DNA of 64,000 nt from JANQPX01 sp050633905. Its GTDB lineage: Bacteria; Pseudomonadota; Alphaproteobacteria; Geminicoccales; Geminicoccaceae. The stretch is taken from the NCBI GenBank assembly GCA_050633905.1, contig JBOEHJ010000006.1, positions 1 to 64,000 on the forward strand. Reading direction: 5' to 3'. The notes under the pieces are model-generated. The model was given only the letters and a program-made list of their open reading frames with translations. It searched no databases and had not been told where the DNA came from. Below are positions 32,285 to 41,460 of this stretch, piece by piece. The translations under genes were made by a program, and so were the position numbers. The stretch's first letter is position 1. Each line of letters starts with the position of its first letter.

Positions 32285-32515
32285 ATGGCACTCGACACTG
32301 ACAAGATCGATGATGCGGCTCTCGCGATCCTTAGCCTGACGCTGCATTACGGCGATCAGGTCTGGAAGGGAATCGATTGGGCCATCACCAACCGGCTTTT
32401 CGAGAAAGGCCTGATTTTTGATCCCAAAAACAAGGCGAAATCGCTGAGCCTGACCCCAGAAGGGGTCGCGCATGCGCGGGAAATTCTCGCGCGGGAGTTC
32501 AGCAAGGCCGAGTGA
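32285..32515 (+). CDS. DUF6429 family protein
   Basis: 76 aa from ATG 32285 with GAGGGGGAG immediately upstream (in-frame ATGs at 32231 and 32234 overlap the WGR gene but lack such a site). The sequence MALDTDKIDDAALAILSLTL, WKGIDWAITNRLFEKGLI, KSLSLTPEGVAHAREIL is typical of the small DUF6429 family, often associated with mobile DNA. No function established. It is the last gene of the rightward establishment block before the IS1380 insertion. Confidence 0.72.
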   Translation: MALDTDKIDDAALAILSLTLHYGDQVWKGIDWAITNRLFEKGLIFDPKNKAKSLSLTPEGVAHAREILAREFSKAE

Positions 32516-32746
32516 CGGGCGGCTTTGCGGGACCTTACAGTCGTTCGCTGCATCTGCGCGCAATTTGCTCGCATCTGCAGCATCAGCAACGCGCACGGGC
32601 GGATTCCAGGCATTCGCCGCAGCCGCGAGCCAACCTGGCCGCAATGATCAAAGCCGCCATTCAATCCGTGCAATTTCTGGGCTCTACTCTGCACCGCCGC
32701 AAGTCGGCTTGGAGCCCAAATTGCTTAATGCTGCAACATGCACTAA

Positions 32747-34399
32747 ACCCGCATTTCCCAAGTAACTGGGCGTTTTCGCACCTCCGATTGCCACAAACGT
32801 GGTATATTTCAGCATGTTAATGAGGGCGAGGGCGGCGGATCATGGATCACCCTGAGGGTGCAGGCGAAACGGGCAATGTTCGGCTTGGATTTGACCGTCG
32901 TGTGCGGCTGGAGTTTCATGGCTCGAAGATCAGTTCTGACGGTGGTCTGTTGCTGTTCAGGGAACTGGACGAGGTGCTTGGCTTGCACGACATTGCGGGT
33001 GGCGTTCTGAGTGACACCCGCACTGGTCACAATCGTTTGCACTCACTGGTCGGCCTGTTGCGGCAGTCGGTCTTCGGGCGATTGGCCGGATATGATGATG
33101 TAAATGACGCGGATCGTCTGGCGTGTGATCCGGTGATGCGGCAGGTGGTTGGAGAACGGGCCGTCGATGCCAAGGCTGCATCCACGAGCCAAATGGGCCG
33201 CTTCGAGACCGAGGTGTTGGCGACAGCCAACAATCGCGCTGCACTGGCTGATCTGGCTGGGCAGTGGATCGACCGCATTCACGAGGCAACGCCACCAAAA
33301 TGGATCACGCTGGACATGGACAGTTCAGTCAGCCCGACCCATGGCGCGCAGGAGGGCACCGCCTGGAACGGTCACTACGGCTGCATGTGCTATCACCCGC
33401 TGTTTGTGTTCAACCAGTTCGGCCATCTGGAACGCTGCGCCTCGCGCCCCGGCAATGTTCAAAGCGCCGATGGATGGGAAGAAGTTCTGAAACCGGTCAT
33501 TGCGCGATATGCAGATAGTCACCTGATGCGCTTCTTCCGGGCCGATGCCGCCTTCGCCATTCCGAATCTCTATGAAACGCTGGAAGCGGCAGGGTACTTC
33601 TACACCATCCGGCTGCGTGCTAATCGTATTCTACAAAGCAAGGTTGCCCATCTGCTCAAGCGCCCGGTCGGTCGTCCGCCGAAACATGTGCGTCGCCTAA
33701 ACGGTGACTTCGAGTATCAGGCGGCGTCCTGGGCCAAACCAAGACGGGTCATCGCCAAGGTCGAGTGGCATCCCGGCGAGTTGTTCCCCCGCGTCGGGTT
33801 CGTCGTCACCAACCTGCCGATGGACCCTGACTGGATCATCCACTTCTACAATCAGCGTGGCACCGCAGAGCAGCATATCAAGGAAGGCACGCAGGCGATC
33901 AACTGGACGCGGCTGTCCTGCAAGGGCATGGCGCAGAACGAGGTCCGACTGCAACTTCACGCATTGGCCTACAATCTCGGTGTCTTCCTGCAGGGCACAG
34001 ATCTACCCGAAGAGATGGCCGACTGGTCGTTGACCAGCCTGCAGGCCAGACTGATCAAGATCGGCGCCCGTGTCGTACGTCACGCCCGTGCAATCACATT
34101 CCAGCTTGCTGAGGTGACGGTGCCGCGCGACGTTTCGGGCAAATCCTTGCGGCCATCCGCAACCTCAAGCCGCCGCCGAGGCCTGCATGATGATCAAGCG
34201 CATGCATGCCAACGAACGCGGCTCGACAGGTGCGTCGCGTGGCGTTCAAAACCGCCTCAACTACCCGCCAAACCCGTTCTTTGGTGCCTCAATGGCCGCC
34301 AGTGTCAGTGCTTCAGCCCCTGTCACCGCAAGCAAGCTTGAAAACGGGCACATAGTCGACCAAACTGGCCTCAACATAACATCACTTGGGAAATATCGG
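32747..34399 (+). mobile_element. IS1380-family insertion sequence
   Basis: About 1.65 kb. Both ends carry ATTTCCCAAGT as inverted repeats (left within 32748-32763; right the complement at 34384-34399), with CC at the outer tips. CTAA on both sides (32743-32746 and 34400-34403) is a likely 4-bp target duplication. The element separates the establishment region from the low-GC-leaning zinc and catabolic cargo. Confidence 0.75.
32842..34190 (+). pseudogene. IS1380-family transposase with 3' frameshift
   Basis: The frame opens at ATG 32842 and carries the IS1380 pattern SSDGGLLLFRELDEVLGL, ITLDMDSSVSPTHGAQEG (DDE Asp), FFRADAAFAIPNLYE and FYNQRGTAEQHIKEG (terminal Glu). Normal reading ends after AEVTVPRDV near 34132. 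Shifting by one base then gives GQILAAIRNLKPPPRPA and a stop at 34188-34190, the C-terminus expected for the family. In the annotated frame a non-homologous tail extends to 34341. One base is probably missing, by mutation or sequencing error. All catalytic residues precede the shift, so activity is not excluded. Confidence 0.75.
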
Positions 34400-34556
34400 C
34401 TAATGACTTCTATCCGCACAAAGCTGAGATTGGCAAAAATATGTACTGCCCCGTGCAGAAATTCCATCAGGCAGTGATTTTTTTGTTTGCGATACTCGGT
34501 GGTTGGTTGCGAGTGATTTGATCCTTAGATTTTGTCTGCTCCCGCTAGATCTGTAC
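34400..34556. other. Gap between the IS1380 end and the DUF3299 gene
   Basis: About 155 bp, AT-richer, with no gene or terminator that I can support. Confidence 0.3.
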
Positions 34557-35066
34557 TTAGTCGCGTCGATACAGATCGATTTGACTGGCCCGCATTGAGT
34601 ACCCGGTGGCAGCGACACCCGTTTCGGTCTTCAATGTTTGCAGGATGCCCGTCACCCAGACCGGTCGAATGAGCTTTGCGCTTGGAAACGGATCATCTGT
34701 CCTTACGTGAACCAGTTGGTTAGGCGGCGGGGCTGGCACATGAATGCAGGCACCTTTGTAGGGGGCGAGAATAAACTCGACGACATCAAGGTCATCAAAT
34801 TCCAGCGGGATGATGAACCCGGGAATACGAACCAGCTGTGCGTCGAGCTCTGGGACGCTCTGAAACTCTCCCTGAGGTTGACCTGCACCCGGGCCGCTGT
34901 GAACAACTGGCGGCAACAAAACAGCCTCTCCCGTCGGCGAAAGGTCCGCCCAATCGAGGACCCTCGGAGATGGTTTCGCCAGAACGGTGGCAGGTGTGCC
35001 GGCAGTCAGCACAAGCCCACCGGAAATCAGTTGGATCACTTGTCTGCGTGTTTTGCCCGGTGTCAT
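34557..35066 (-). CDS. DUF3299 periplasmic protein (zinc-type ABC locus)
   Basis: 169 aa from ATG 35066. A signal peptide with RR at residues 7-8 (TRRQVIQLISGGLVLTAGTPATVLA) could be Tat- or Sec-type. The mature domain has the DUF3299 signature VRIPGFIIPLEFDDLDVVEFILAPYKGACIHVPAPPPNQLVHV and a KTETGVAATGYSMRASQIDLY end. It is the last gene of the four-gene leftward operon, 16 nt after the permease. DUF3299 proteins occur with DUF2796 and ABC genes in zinc uptake loci such as zrgABCDE of Vibrio cholerae; direct function is unproven. Confidence 0.8.
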   Translation of the reverse strand: MTPGKTRRQVIQLISGGLVLTAGTPATVLAKPSPRVLDWADLSPTGEAVLLPPVVHSGPGAGQPQGEFQSVPELDAQLVRIPGFIIPLEFDDLDVVEFILAPYKGACIHVPAPPPNQLVHVRTDDPFPSAKLIRPVWVTGILQTLKTETGVAATGYSMRASQIDLYRRD

Positions 35067-35082
35067 TTCTCTTTCTCCTCAA

Positions 35083-36336
35083 TCAATTCTTCAAAGCGAG
35101 CCGCGTAACCAACGCGCTGCGATAAGCGCTGAACACCGGGAACAGTCCGGCGAAGGGCGCAAGCAGTAGGAACACAGCCAGGATTGATGACCCCGATGAC
35201 ATCAACCCAACGTTGGTCAGGGCCAATCCGTATCGGCTTTCAATGATCGGGCCCGCTGCAATTAACAGAACATTGGCCAGGATTATGGCGCAAACCGAAG
35301 AGAGTGCGGCCAGCACAAGGGCTTCCATCATGATCAGCGAGACGATGTGCAAAGATGATGCTCCGATTGTCCGCATAATCGCCAACTCGCGCTCACGAGC
35401 GGAAAGGGTAGCCACAAGCATTGCACTCATTCCCAGAAGCGATGCGACAATGACGGCCCAAAGCACAACCCGTAAGGCCGTCTCGGCAACAGTCGTGATC
35501 TGGTAGAGTTCGGAAAGCGTGACGCCTGGCAAAATGGCGGTCAAAGGTTCTTCGGAGTAGCTATTGATCTGCCTTTGAACTCCAAAGATTCCAAGCTTGG
35601 TTTCCACACCAATCAGTGCCGCTGTTACAGCCTTGGGCGTTAGATCGACACTTTCGAAAAGCGCGCCGGCAGTGGTTCCTTTGGGTGCGCCACGCAGAGC
35701 CGCCATGTTGGTGTGGATGGCCTCAATGGCTTCAAGGGACACAAGAACTGAACGGTCGACTGGTGTTCCGGTTGCTTTGAGGACTCCGGAGACCTGAAAT
35801 GGAAAATCCGTATGTTCGACAAATGATTCCAGCCCGTGAGCGACGATGAGGTTTGTGCCAACATCGTATGCCAGTTCTTTTGCAACCGCTGCCCCAATCA
35901 CAACGTCAAACAGCCCCGAAAACCGTTTGCCTGATGAAAATTGCAAATGCTCGCGTTGCCCATGGCTATAGTGCTGAAAGAAGGTTGGTGTTGTGCCAAC
36001 CACCCGGAAGCCACGGTGACTATCGCCTAGAGATATTGGCACAATCCATGAGACATCCTTGATTGCGGCTATGTCCTGATAGCTTTTCCAGGTGATGTTG
36101 TTCGTTGCGTTGCCGAGGTGGAAAACGCTGTAGAGCAAGAGTTGAACGCCACCGGTCCGCGCGCCCATAATCAGATCTGTTGAAGAGATCGTGTTCAGAA
36201 AGCCTTGGCGAGCGCCGTCCCGAACCGTTTCGACAACGATAATCAAAGCCAGCGAGGTTGCGACTGCAAACACCGTGAGGCCGGCGGCAAGGCGCCGGGC
36301 CTGAAGTGATTTAAGTGCAAGCACCAAGAGACTCAT
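35083..36336 (-). CDS. FtsX/MacB-type ABC transporter permease
   Basis: 417 aa. N-terminal membrane helix (about 17-36), a large periplasmic domain (about 40-270) and three C-terminal helices (about 285-310, 335-360, 385-405): the FtsX-like topology with the ARERELAIMRTIGAS coupling segment. Its ATG overlaps the ATPase stop by 4 nt, so ATPase and permease form one transporter. Context with DUF2796 and DUF3299 suggests zinc-related transport or lipoprotein handling. Confidence 0.87.
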   Translation of the reverse strand: MSLLVLALKSLQARRLAAGLTVFAVATSLALIIVVETVRDGARQGFLNTISSTDLIMGARTGGVQLLLYSVFHLGNATNNITWKSYQDIAAIKDVSWIVPISLGDSHRGFRVVGTTPTFFQHYSHGQREHLQFSSGKRFSGLFDVVIGAAVAKELAYDVGTNLIVAHGLESFVEHTDFPFQVSGVLKATGTPVDRSVLVSLEAIEAIHTNMAALRGAPKGTTAGALFESVDLTPKAVTAALIGVETKLGIFGVQRQINSYSEEPLTAILPGVTLSELYQITTVAETALRVVLWAVIVASLLGMSAMLVATLSARERELAIMRTIGASSLHIVSLIMMEALVLAALSSVCAIILANVLLIAAGPIIESRYGLALTNVGLMSSGSSILAVFLLLAPFAGLFPVFSAYRSALVTRLALKN

Positions 36337-37037
36337 GCCGCCACCGAAGGGTGAGGCTCAGACTCAAATTCAACAACGGTTCCAAATCGATGTGAGATGT
36401 CTTCATCGTGACTCGCGACCAAAAGTGCCGTGCCGTGGGCGTCAACAGCTTGAAAAAGAAGATCAAGAAACGCCTCTCGATTCCGCTTGTCCAACGCCGC
36501 CGTTGGCTCATCTGCCAGGACAATTGCGGGATCGCTGATCAGCGCACGCGCGATTGCAACCCGCTGCTGTTGACCGACGCTCAAGGTTCCCGCGTTCTGC
36601 ATCAAAAGATGCTCGCCAAGTCCCAGATTTTTGCACAGCAACCGCGCCCGCTGCTCGCTCTCAGCAACCGGCTTTGGCCACAGGGTTTGAAAGCGTAGCG
36701 GCAGCATGATGTTCGAAAGAGCACTCAAAAATGGTATCAATGCCAGCTGCTGAAAGATCACGCCGACATGTGCAGCCCGGAACATGTCGCGTCTGGCACC
36801 TCGCAGGCTGTAGATGTCTGTACTTGCCACCCGCACGTTGCCCTCGTCTGGCAGTTTCATGCCACAAAGCGACGCTAAGAATGTGCTTTTGCCGGAACCA
36901 CTCTCGCCCACCAGTAATGTGGTTTGACCTTGGCTTAACGTGCCGGGCACGACGCTTCGCTGAAACGCCGTTTTGTCATCCCATGACAGGGTCAGTTGGG
37001 ACCACGAAAGGACCGCGTCGTTTCCCGTCGCTGTCAT
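36333..37037 (-). CDS. ABC transporter ATPase (LolD/MacB type)
   Basis: 234 aa. Walker A GESGSGKST, Q-loop FQQLALIPFLSALSNIMLPL, signature LSVGQQQR, Walker B IVLADEPTAALD, switch His in VASHDED. It partners the FtsX-type permease encoded by the overlapping downstream gene, and its own start overlaps the DUF2796 stop by 4 nt. All key residues are intact. Confidence 0.92.
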   Translation of the reverse strand: MTATGNDAVLSWSQLTLSWDDKTAFQRSVVPGTLSQGQTTLLVGESGSGKSTFLASLCGMKLPDEGNVRVASTDIYSLRGARRDMFRAAHVGVIFQQLALIPFLSALSNIMLPLRFQTLWPKPVAESEQRARLLCKNLGLGEHLLMQNAGTLSVGQQQRVAIARALISDPAIVLADEPTAALDKRNREAFLDLLFQAVDAHGTALLVASHDEDISHRFGTVVEFESEPHPSVAA

Positions 37038-37645
37038 CCGGAAAGCTCACCAAATTTCAGCTCCGATGCTCCCTTCGAAATGATGGCACTGCCCTGACCG
37101 AAATCACCCGCGTGGTTGACTCTCAACTTTAGAGAGTTCGGAAAGCTTGTGAAAAACGGAAAGCTGATCGCGGTCTTTTCATTGATTTCCGGGCAAGTCC
37201 ATTGATATGTCGCGCGGAATTCCGTGTGATTTTCCGTTTCGCTTTCGTTGTGTGCTGCATGGTCACTGTCTTCGTGATCATCGTGAGTGTGGTCATGGTC
37301 GGCGCTCAGCGAATCCCCATGAAGTTCGGTATTGGAGCTGTTCAAGGTGCATTTTGCAGAAGCCTCGAAGGTCAAAACGGCATCGCCTGATTTGAGACGC
37401 TCAAGCGCGGCTTTGACCTGCTTCATTTGGTCGTCTGTTTCTGCCGGGTGCTCGAAGCCAACTATGTCTGCTCCTGGTGCCTCGAGTTCAGCCAGTACGG
37501 CCTTGCCTTCGACAACCAGATTGAGGAAGGTCAGGCCATGAATGTGGCCGTCGGCTTCACGTTGTTCTGCTTGAATCGATGTTGACCAATTAAGGGCTCC
37601 AAAAAAGAAGGACGCCATGGCAATTTGTGTGAGCTTCTGAATCAT
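37034..37645 (-). CDS. DUF2796/ZrgA-like periplasmic zinc protein
   Basis: 203 aa from ATG 37645. Sec signal peptide (1-26, MIQKLTQIAMASFFFGALNW to SIQA). The mature N-terminus begins with HIHGLTFLNLVVEGKAVLAELEAPGADIVGFEH, the DUF2796 hallmark. A central His/Asp-rich loop (DHDHTHDDHEDSDHAAH, about 115-133) should bind zinc. The family includes ZrgA, the zinc-binding component of the Vibrio zrg uptake system. First gene of the operon; the 53-nt upstream gap shows no obvious Zur box. Confidence 0.82.
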   Translation of the reverse strand: MIQKLTQIAMASFFFGALNWSTSIQAEQREADGHIHGLTFLNLVVEGKAVLAELEAPGADIVGFEHPAETDDQMKQVKAALERLKSGDAVLTFEASAKCTLNSSNTELHGDSLSADHDHTHDDHEDSDHAAHNESETENHTEFRATYQWTCPEINEKTAISFPFFTSFPNSLKLRVNHAGDFGQGSAIISKGASELKFGELSG

Positions 37646-37698
37646 TTTGTCGTTCCAAATTCGTAAATTACTGCTGAGACCTCGCCGCTTGAACAGCT

Positions 37699-39192
37699 TC
37701 AGACGGCGAGGCAGAGATATTTGATTTCCAGATAGTCATCGCAGCCGTATTTTGAGCCTTCACGGCCCTGACCGGACTGTTTGATGCCGCCGAAGGGAGC
37801 CACCTCCGTCGAAATCAGGCCCGTATTGACACCGACCATGCCGTATTCGAGCGCTTCGGCCACTTTCCAGACCTTGGAGAGATCTTTGGCATAGAAATAT
37901 GAGGCCAGACCGAAGATTGTATCATTGGCCTGCTCGATGACGTCATCGACGGACTCAAATCTGAAGAGCGGTGCGACTGGCCCGAAGGTTTCATCGCTGG
38001 CCACCTGCATGTTCCGCGTGACGTCCTTGAGCACGGTTGGCTCAAAAAACGTACCGCCTAGCGCATGCTGCTTTCCGCCTGTGATGATGGATGCGCCCTG
38101 CGAGGTGGCATCCTTGATATGCTCCTCCACCTTTTTGACGGCAGCATCTGAGATCAGCGGGCCTGCGGTGACGCCATCTGCAAAGCCGTCTCCCACTGTC
38201 ATCGCTTCGACGGCTGCGGTCAGCTTTTCGGCAAAGGCATCATAGACGCCGGCCTGGACATAGATGCGGTTGGCGCAAACACAGGTTTGACCGTTATTGC
38301 GATATTTGGAGATCATCGCCCCTTCGACCGCCGCATCCAGATCAGCGTCATCGAACACGATGAACGGTGCATTGCCTCCCAGTTCCATCGAGGTCTTCAT
38401 CACCTGGTCCGCAGACTGCTTCATCAGGATGCGTCCAACTTCGGTTGATCCAGTGAAGGTGAGCTTCCGGACCTTTTCGTTCTCACAAAACTCCTTGCCA
38501 ATCTCGGAGCTGGATTTCGAAGTGACGATTGATAGCAGTCCTGCAGGTACACCTGCCTCTTCGGCCAATCTTGCCATTGCGAGGGCAGAGAGCGGCGTTT
38601 CAGCAGCGGGTTTTGCGACAAAGGCGCATCCGACAGCGAGGGCGGGTCCGACCTTTCGAGCGATCATGGCATTGGGGAAGTTCCAGGGTGTGATCGAAGC
38701 AACAACACCGACGGGCTGCTTCAAAACCAAGATGCGCTTGTCAGGCTGATGCCCTGGGATGATATCGCCGTAGACGCGTTTTGCTTCTTCGGCGAACCAC
38801 TCGATGAAGCTCGCACCGTAGAGGATTTCCCCCTTGGCTTCCGCCAGTGGTTTTCCCATTTCAGCTGTCAAAATTGCTGCGAGATCGTCTGCGTTTGCGA
38901 CCATGAGATCGTACCATTTACGCAGAACGCCTGCCCGCTCCTTGCCTGTTTGCGCAGCCCAAGCCTTTTGTGCTGTGAAGGCCGCATCGATCGCAGATTT
39001 GGCACCCCCACGGCCCATGTCGGGAAGTGTTGCGATCACGGTACCGGTTGACGGGTTTTTGACCTCAAACAAGCTCCGGCCTTCCGCCTCAGCTTCAGCA
39101 GCACTGACCCAGTGACCACCGACAAAAGCCGCATTGATCAGCAGGTCCTTGCGGTTGAGACGGTCTTCAAGACTAGTGGTCGAATTTGGCAT
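37699..39192 (-). CDS. gabD: Succinate-semialdehyde dehydrogenase (ALDH family)
   Basis: 497 aa from ATG 39192; ATG 39225 abuts a strong hairpin and has no ribosome binding site. ALDH landmarks: PWNFPNAMIARK, the TFTGSTEVGRILM nucleotide-binding segment, general base Glu in MELGGNAPFIVF, nucleophile Cys in NNGQTCVCANR, and GVNTGLISTEVAPFGGIKQSGQGREGS, typical of GabD-type enzymes. It oxidises succinate semialdehyde to succinate with NAD(P). Last gene of the import/catabolic operon; with the iron alcohol dehydrogenase it can take 4-hydroxybutyrate into the TCA cycle. Exact substrate is inferred. Confidence 0.85.
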   Translation of the reverse strand: MPNSTTSLEDRLNRKDLLINAAFVGGHWVSAAEAEAEGRSLFEVKNPSTGTVIATLPDMGRGGAKSAIDAAFTAQKAWAAQTGKERAGVLRKWYDLMVANADDLAAILTAEMGKPLAEAKGEILYGASFIEWFAEEAKRVYGDIIPGHQPDKRILVLKQPVGVVASITPWNFPNAMIARKVGPALAVGCAFVAKPAAETPLSALAMARLAEEAGVPAGLLSIVTSKSSSEIGKEFCENEKVRKLTFTGSTEVGRILMKQSADQVMKTSMELGGNAPFIVFDDADLDAAVEGAMISKYRNNGQTCVCANRIYVQAGVYDAFAEKLTAAVEAMTVGDGFADGVTAGPLISDAAVKKVEEHIKDATSQGASIITGGKQHALGGTFFEPTVLKDVTRNMQVASDETFGPVAPLFRFESVDDVIEQANDTIFGLASYFYAKDLSKVWKVAEALEYGMVGVNTGLISTEVAPFGGIKQSGQGREGSKYGCDDYLEIKYLCLAV

Positions 39193-39229
39193 CAGTTTAT
39201 CCCGGTAGAGTTGTTCGTGTGTCATGCGT

Positions 39230-39253
39230 GACCGAGGGGCGAGCCCCTCGGTC
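39230..39253 (-). terminator. Perfect 11-bp hairpin between the cyclase and gabD genes
   Basis: GACCGAGGGGC (39230-39240), GA, GCCCCTCGGTC (39243-39253), in the intercistronic gap of the leftward operon, with no T-run in that direction. It may attenuate or stabilise the mRNA between the cyclase and gabD genes. Confidence 0.5.
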
Positions 39254-39261
39254 GATATTGT

Positions 39262-40206
39262 TCAGCGAATGGCTGTCGGATTGATCATCATCTGGACGGC
39301 ACCCTTCATGCGCGTCACACCCAGGACGAACATGAACTCCCACGCTTGGTCCTTGACCATTTCGCGGGTGTCCATGTTCTCAAGCATGTAAATGCCGTTT
39401 TGCGGGATCAGGATCTGGTGAACGGCGAAGACCCCATCGGCTCCCTTTTCAAAGGGCAGTGCCTCAACACCCCAAGTGTCAGCGCCGACGGCAACGACAC
39501 CAATTTCCGCAAGATACTCCGCACCTGTGATGCCAAGGCCTGGCTCAACAGAAACATAGCGCTCGTGGTCCTGGTTCTCGCCATCGAGCAGGTTTAGCCA
39601 GCCCGAATGGAACAACACCGTGTCGCCTTTTTTCAGTTCGACACCTTGTGCTTTAGCAACCGCGATGATGTCTTCCTTGGTATAGGCCGTGCCTTCTTTG
39701 ACGATGTCTTGTCCGTAGTGAGCAGACATATCCAGAAGAACGCCCCGCGTGACGATCGGCGGCAGTTTTTCAAGTCCGAGTTTGGCCAGGCCGTCGGCCT
39801 TTGCGACCTCGGCACCCTTCAGGCCATTATAGTATTCGTGCTTGATACCGATATGACCAAGGCCGTCGATCTGAGGACCAATACCCAGCCAGCCCATAAA
39901 GATGTCGTCATTATAGGTCATGCCATTCGTGCCCAGACCTTGTGTCGTAATCTGGTTCGGCTGAAGCACAGTGATGCTCATCGACCGTGGCGCAAAGGCC
40001 GGCGTTTTTGAGTCAACAACAATTCCCAGATTGTAGGTCTTGCCGGTCTTGATCAGTTGAGATGCGGCGAGCACGCTTTCAGGCGTGATGTGATTGGCAG
40101 CCCCGATTTCGTCATCGGGCCCCCAGGGCGATTCACGCCAATCCTGTGCAAATCCTGAGCTCGCCATGCCACAGAGCAAGGCTGTTGCCACTAAGAGTTT
40201 CTTCAT
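39262..40206 (-). CDS. Exported cyclase-family hydrolase
   Basis: 314 aa from ATG 40206 with GGGAGGAC upstream. Signal peptide MKKLLVATALLCGMASSGFAQ, so the enzyme is periplasmic. The cyclase/kynurenine formamidase fold is recognisable in WGPDDEIGAANHITPE, PQIDGLGHIGIK (metal-binding Asp/His equivalent to HxGTHxD), TRGVLLDMSAHYG, LKKGDTVLFHSGWLN and VGADTWGVEALP. The family hydrolyses cyclic amides, lactones or amides using a divalent metal. Its location with alcohol and semialdehyde dehydrogenases suggests it opens the imported compound's precursor outside the cytoplasm, for instance a gamma-lactone. That is inference. Confidence 0.82.
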   Translation of the reverse strand: MKKLLVATALLCGMASSGFAQDWRESPWGPDDEIGAANHITPESVLAASQLIKTGKTYNLGIVVDSKTPAFAPRSMSITVLQPNQITTQGLGTNGMTYNDDIFMGWLGIGPQIDGLGHIGIKHEYYNGLKGAEVAKADGLAKLGLEKLPPIVTRGVLLDMSAHYGQDIVKEGTAYTKEDIIAVAKAQGVELKKGDTVLFHSGWLNLLDGENQDHERYVSVEPGLGITGAEYLAEIGVVAVGADTWGVEALPFEKGADGVFAVHQILIPQNGIYMLENMDTREMVKDQAWEFMFVLGVTRMKGAVQMMINPTAIR

Positions 40207-40285
40207 AAGGTAGTCCTCCCTTCGATTTCTCGGCCGTTTGGTTATTGCGCTGACGGCGACCGAGAGACGCCAACTGCGGATCGCG

Positions 40286-41458
40286 TTAGAGCGATGCCTG
40301 ATAAATCTGCGCGGCATCCTCCTCTTGAAGTTCGCGCGGATTGTTTACGAGCAGTCTTGTTTGGTTCATGGCGTCGGACGCCAGTTTCGGTATGTCCGTT
40401 TGGGATATGCCGACCTGTTTGAGCCCAGCTTCCAAGCCCAGTTCGACGTTGAGATTGCCCAGGCGCTCAATAAATTCAGCAGCCACGGTTTGGCTGTCGC
40501 GCCCGTCATCAATCTCAGGAAACACCAGGGGTGCCAGCTCAGCATATTCTGCCCCGCACTCCGGTGCGTTGAAGCGCATCACAGCCTCAAGAACCAATGC
40601 ATTTGAAAGACCGTGCGGCACGTGGAACAGACTGCCGACCGGATAGGCCAGTGCATGCACGGCCGCGACAGGTGAGTTCGCGAAAGCTTGCCCTGCCATC
40701 ATCGATCCCAGCAGCATTTTCTCCCGCGCTTCGCGGTTTCCGCCATTCGATACCGCTTCGCGAATGTTGGCGCCAAGAAGGCGCAGAGCCTCCTTGGCAA
40801 GCGTTTGCGAGATCGGATTTTTGTTCGCGCTCTTTGAGGTGAAGGCTTCGATCGCATGAACCATCGCGTCCACGCCGGTCGCAGCCGTAATGTGCGATGG
40901 CAAACCCATTGTGAGCTCGGCATCAAGGACTGCGATGTCGGGGAGAATGATCGGTGAGACCACGCCCTTTTTCTCTTCTGTGCCGGTTGTCAGGATCGAT
41001 ACGGCCGTCACCTCAGAACCGGTTCCAGCTGTCGTTGGAACAAGCACCAGCGGCAGGCGCGTTCCCTTCGCCTGATTGACGCCATACATGTCATCGAGCG
41101 GCTGGTCTGTATTGGCCAGAAGCGCAATCATCTTCGCAACGTCCATTGAGCTGCCGCCCCCAAACCCGACGACGCAAGCCGCCTCATGCAGCTTTGCGAC
41201 CGCGACCGCGTCATGAACGGTAGAGGCCTTGGGGTCTGCTTGAACCTGGTCAAAGACGACCACTTCGAAACCGCATGTTTTCAGATTGCTGATCGCTGGT
41301 GTCGCGAGGCCAAGTTTCATAATTCCCGGGTCTGTGACAAACAGGACTTCGGCCCGGTCATCGGCAAAGGGAAGGCTATCTACGATTTCTCCCAACCGGG
41401 CGGCTGATCCCCACCCCTGACGGATAGATGCGGTGGTGTTGAAAGCAAAATCGCTCAT
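40286..41458 (-). CDS. Iron-containing alcohol dehydrogenase
   Basis: 390 aa. Group III (Fe-type) ADH: NAD-binding VGFGGGSSMDVAKMIALL and PTTAGTGSEVTAVSIL, metal ligands in GVDAMVHAIEAFTS and AVHALAYPVGSLFHVPHGLSNAL. The family includes 4-hydroxybutyrate dehydrogenases such as BlcB/AttL of Agrobacterium. Directly downstream of livF (2 nt) in the same operon as a succinate-semialdehyde dehydrogenase, which supports oxidation of 4-hydroxybutyrate or a close analogue to succinate semialdehyde. Confidence 0.87.
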   Translation of the reverse strand: MSDFAFNTTASIRQGWGSAARLGEIVDSLPFADDRAEVLFVTDPGIMKLGLATPAISNLKTCGFEVVVFDQVQADPKASTVHDAVAVAKLHEAACVVGFGGGSSMDVAKMIALLANTDQPLDDMYGVNQAKGTRLPLVLVPTTAGTGSEVTAVSILTTGTEEKKGVVSPIILPDIAVLDAELTMGLPSHITAATGVDAMVHAIEAFTSKSANKNPISQTLAKEALRLLGANIREAVSNGGNREAREKMLLGSMMAGQAFANSPVAAVHALAYPVGSLFHVPHGLSNALVLEAVMRFNAPECGAEYAELAPLVFPEIDDGRDSQTVAAEFIERLGNLNVELGLEAGLKQVGISQTDIPKLASDAMNQTRLLVNNPRELQEEDAAQIYQASL

Positions 41459-41460
41459 AT

